From NCBI GenBank assembly GCA_002721995.1, contig PBMF01000014.1:15541-79540 (forward strand): 64,000 nucleotides of DNA. The letters are read 5' to 3'. Of this stretch, positions 61,077-64,000 are shown piece after piece. The DNA comes from Chloroflexota bacterium. GTDB lineage: Bacteria; Chloroflexota; Dehalococcoidia; Lucifugimonadales; UBA3495. Made by a program: the position numbers and the translations under genes. Below the pieces are notes generated by a model that ran no database searches, was not told the DNA's origin, and saw only the letters and a program-made list of their open reading frames with translations. Within the stretch, counting starts at the first letter, position 1. Every line of letters starts with the position of its first letter.

Positions 61077-61691
61077 GTGGGGGGTTGCGCATCGGGACTC
61101 GGTTTAGATATGACACCTTCTCTCCAGCTCCCACGGCTAGCCAAGTCCTTGTTCTGGGCCGTCCTCCTTGTCGCCCTGGCGATTGCCGCATTTTCCGTTG
61201 CCCGGCCAATCCACGCCCAGACCCCCGAGCCAGTGTTCACTGAGAGCGAAGCCCAGACCATCGACCGAATGCTCATGTGCCCGGTCTGCCCGGCGGAGAC
61301 CATTGACCAAGCCCAGGTGGAGATCTCCCGTCAGATGCGTCAGATAGTCAGGGAGATGTTGGGCGAGGGCAAAGACCGGGAGGAGATACTGGACTTCTTC
61401 GTGGAGCGCTACGGAAAGGATATCCTGGCCGCTCCACCCAAGTCCGGTGCAAATCTGGTGGCATGGCTGATGCCCGCCGCTGGGGTGATTGCCGCTCTGG
61501 TGGCAGCTTTCTTCATCCTCCGCTCCATGACCCGGAACGTGGGAGCACCGGGTGCGCCCGCCAAGAATACCGACGCCGGTCTAACGCCCTATCTGCAGCT
61601 CGTGGACCGCCATCTGGACATGGCACGGGGCGGCGGCGGTTCGCCGGAGGCAAGGGACCCTAGACCCGGCAACTCGGGAGACAAAGCCTAA
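61077..61691 (+). CDS. ccmH: Cytochrome c-type biogenesis protein CcmH
   Basis: LMCPVCPAETIDQAQVEISRQMRQIVREMLGEGKDREEILDFFVERYGKDILAAPP. Confidence 0.92.
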   Translation: MGGCASGLGLDMTPSLQLPRLAKSLFWAVLLVALAIAAFSVARPIHAQTPEPVFTESEAQTIDRMLMCPVCPAETIDQAQVEISRQMRQIVREMLGEGKDREEILDFFVERYGKDILAAPPKSGANLVAWLMPAAGVIAALVAAFFILRSMTRNVGAPGAPAKNTDAGLTPYLQLVDRHLDMARGGGGSPEARDPRPGNSGDKA

Positions 61692-63683
61692 ATGGCAGAC
61701 CTGGGAGCCATCAGCCTCTGGATCGCCCTGGCCCTTACAGCCTATTCGACCATCGGGTCGGTGGCTGGAAAGCTCCGGTCATCACCCGCTCTGATGGAAA
61801 GCGCCCAATCGGCAATGTACGCCACCGTGCTGGCCCTGCTGGTGGCCACCTTTAGCCTGGTCATCGCCTTCATCACCCGCGACTTTGAAGTTGCCTATGT
61901 TGCCGCCCACAGCGACCTGGCCATGGCGGACCGGTTCACATGGGTGGCCTTCTACGCCGGTAACGAAGGTTCTCTGCTCTATATAGCCACCACCCTGTCA
62001 ATAATGGCTGCCCTGGCTGTTTGGCGGGCCCCGGAACGGTTCCGGGACTCCCTGCCCTACACCACCGCGGTCATGATGCTGGTCCTGACTTTCTTCCTGG
62101 CCGTCACCGCAGTCATGGCCAACCCATTCGATAAACTGCCCTTCGTCCCGGCCGACGGCGAGGGCATCAACCCGCTGCTCACCCACTTCGGCATGTTCTT
62201 CCACCCGCCCGCTCTTATGGCGGGGCTCATCGGCATCACCGTGCCCTTCGCCTTTGCCATCGGGGGATTGTTGGACGGTAAGACCGCCGACGAGTGGGTA
62301 GACGCCGGGCGCGTCTGGGGCATCATCGCCTGGGTGTTGCTGGCCAGCGGCCTGCTGCTGGGTTCTTGGTGGGCCTACACCATCCTGGGCTGGGGCGGGT
62401 TCTGGTTCTGGGACCCGGTCGAAAACGCCGCCTTCATGCCCTGGCTGGCCCTTACGGCCTTCATTCATTCCATCATGGTGCAGAAGCGGCGGGGCATGTT
62501 CCGAATGTGGAACATCGTCCTGATCAATGTTTCATTCGGCCTGGCCCTTTACGGTATGTTCATGAACCGGGGCGGTTCCATACCCTCCGTCCATTCCTTC
62601 GGTGAATCGACTCTGGGGTGGGTATTCCTCCTGTTCCTGGCCGTCGGGGTGATAGTTCCTTTCATGATTTTCATCTGGCGCTACCCGCTGCTGAAGAGCG
62701 CCCAGAACCTGGATTCCATGCTCTCCAGGGAGGCGGCTTTCCTGGTCAACAACCTGCTTCTTCTGGCCATAGCGTTCGTCACCCTTTGGGGCACGGTCTA
62801 TCCACTGATCTCCCGATTGACCAACGATGAGGAGATCACCGTGGCGCGGCCCTTCTATGACCAGGTGAACGGCCCGCTTATGCTGGCCCTGGTGTTTCTC
62901 ATGGGCATCGGCCCGCTGATTCCATGGCGCCGGGCCGGTCTGGCCAGCGTGCGCCGTTCACTCCTGCCGCCCATCGTCGGCGGACTGGCCACCGTGGGCA
63001 TACTCGCCGCCCTGGGCCTGCACAAGAATTACGCCCTGATCGGGTTCGGCCTATCTGCGTTTGTGACCACCGGCATCCTCATGGAGTGGTACCGAGGCAC
63101 AAGCTCCAGACGGCGCAACTCGGGCGAGAATTACGGCACGGCGTTCTTACGTCTCATCTGGGCCAACCGGCCCCGTTATGGCGGCTACATCGTACATCTG
63201 TCCGTGGTTATGGTAACCCTGGGCATAGTTGGGGCGTCCTTCTTCAACACCCAACTGGACGTGGTGATGGCGCCCGGCGACCGCGTGACCATCGAGGGCT
63301 ACGAGGTAGTCTATCTGGGCAGCATAGAAACCCCCAGGAGCAACCGGACCGAGTACATTTCCACCGTTCAGGTATTCCGGGACGGCGCGCTGCTGGAGAC
63401 CCTCCGTACCAACCGGGACTTTTATCCCAACTTCAACATGGCTTCCACCAGGGCTGCCATCCGGTCAACGCCCGTGGAAGACTTGTATGTCGTCCCCAGT
63501 GAGAACCTGGCCGACGGCAATGTGGGGTTCCGCATCCTGGTCAACCCACTCATCTGGTGGATGTGGGTGGCAGGTCCGGTGATGGTCCTGGGCACCGTCA
63601 TCGCCCTCTGGCCCCAGACCGTCCGCTCCAGGGTAACAGCGGCCAACCCCACCCGGCTGGCGCCCAGACCCACGGCCGCCTAG
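61692..63683 (+). CDS. ccmF: Heme lyase CcmF/NrfE family protein
   Basis: SDLAMADRFTWVAFYAGNEGSLLY; GWGGFWFWDPVENAAFMPWLALTAFIHS tryptophan-rich WWD motif. Confidence 0.95.
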   Translation: MADLGAISLWIALALTAYSTIGSVAGKLRSSPALMESAQSAMYATVLALLVATFSLVIAFITRDFEVAYVAAHSDLAMADRFTWVAFYAGNEGSLLYIATTLSIMAALAVWRAPERFRDSLPYTTAVMMLVLTFFLAVTAVMANPFDKLPFVPADGEGINPLLTHFGMFFHPPALMAGLIGITVPFAFAIGGLLDGKTADEWVDAGRVWGIIAWVLLASGLLLGSWWAYTILGWGGFWFWDPVENAAFMPWLALTAFIHSIMVQKRRGMFRMWNIVLINVSFGLALYGMFMNRGGSIPSVHSFGESTLGWVFLLFLAVGVIVPFMIFIWRYPLLKSAQNLDSMLSREAAFLVNNLLLLAIAFVTLWGTVYPLISRLTNDEEITVARPFYDQVNGPLMLALVFLMGIGPLIPWRRAGLASVRRSLLPPIVGGLATVGILAALGLHKNYALIGFGLSAFVTTGILMEWYRGTSSRRRNSGENYGTAFLRLIWANRPRYGGYIVHLSVVMVTLGIVGASFFNTQLDVVMAPGDRVTIEGYEVVYLGSIETPRSNRTEYISTVQVFRDGALLETLRTNRDFYPNFNMASTRAAIRSTPVEDLYVVPSENLADGNVGFRILVNPLIWWMWVAGPVMVLGTVIALWPQTVRSRVTAANPTRLAPRPTAA

Positions 63684-63704
63684 CCCACTGGTAAACTGGT
63701 TATC

Positions 63705-64000
63705 ATGGACGCTGAAACGGCCCTCTCCATCTTTTTCGGCTCGGTGCTGGCCGTGTTCAGCGTATTCCTGGTGGGGTTCTCACTGCTCCGAAGGGACCGC
63801 ACCCCCACGGCCGCCAACCAACCCGGACCAACCGGCACCGACGACCCCGATCTGAGCGACATTTTCGATGCCATCGGCACCTTGGAACTGGAATACCAAC
63901 TGGGCCGCATGACCGAAGACGACTTCCAGACCCAGTACCAGGCCTACCGCATCCAGGCTGCCACCACATTGAAGGAACAACTTGAAGCCGGCCAAGGCGA
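63705..64000 (+). CDS. CcmI-like or hypothetical membrane protein (runs off window end)
   Basis: MDAETALSIFFGSVLAVFSVFLVGFSLLRRD...LSDIFDAIGTLELEYQLGRMTEDDFQTQYQAYRIQAATTLKEQL. Confidence 0.7.
   Translation, partial: MDAETALSIFFGSVLAVFSVFLVGFSLLRRDRTPTAANQPGPTGTDDPDLSDIFDAIGTLELEYQLGRMTEDDFQTQYQAYRIQAATTLKEQLEAGQG

Overview
64 kb of GC-rich bacterial chromosome. The gene content fits a marine or soil Chloroflexota of the SAR202/Dehalococcoidia type: alternative complex III operon, several luciferase-like flavin monooxygenases, two-subunit methylmalonyl-CoA mutase, amidase and peptidase catabolic genes. The lineage is an inference; no rRNA is present. Main blocks: RNase J 5' end, type-4 UDG, acpP, nusB, fabD, rpmF and DUF177; propionate/methylmalonyl-CoA genes; an isolated NB-ARC/TPR STAND-like gene broken by a one-base frameshift; tRNA-Gly and tRNA-Ser; serA; LLM oxidoreductases, Ldh-type dehydrogenase, M42 and M20 peptidases, amidase, gamma-glutamyltransferase; folD and queA; a MaoC/MaoC/triple-RidA operon; polysaccharide deacetylases; and a cytochrome-rich actA-actE operon followed by ccmH and ccmF. 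Most notable signals: (1) a peroxiredoxin-like gene with an in-frame TGA exactly at the peroxidatic Cys (W-TGA-P-Y-C), best read as selenocysteine; (2) a DUF3179 gene with an in-frame TGA at the conserved Cys of its TWCPLC-like motif plus two frameshifts; (3) queA carrying two unrelated dispersed repeats as in-frame peptide insertions; (4) a single polypeptide with three tandem RidA domains; (5) a STAND/TPR gene with a one-nucleotide lesion; (6) a response-regulator/beta-propeller chimeric remnant. No CRISPR array, rRNA, transposase or phage module was seen.
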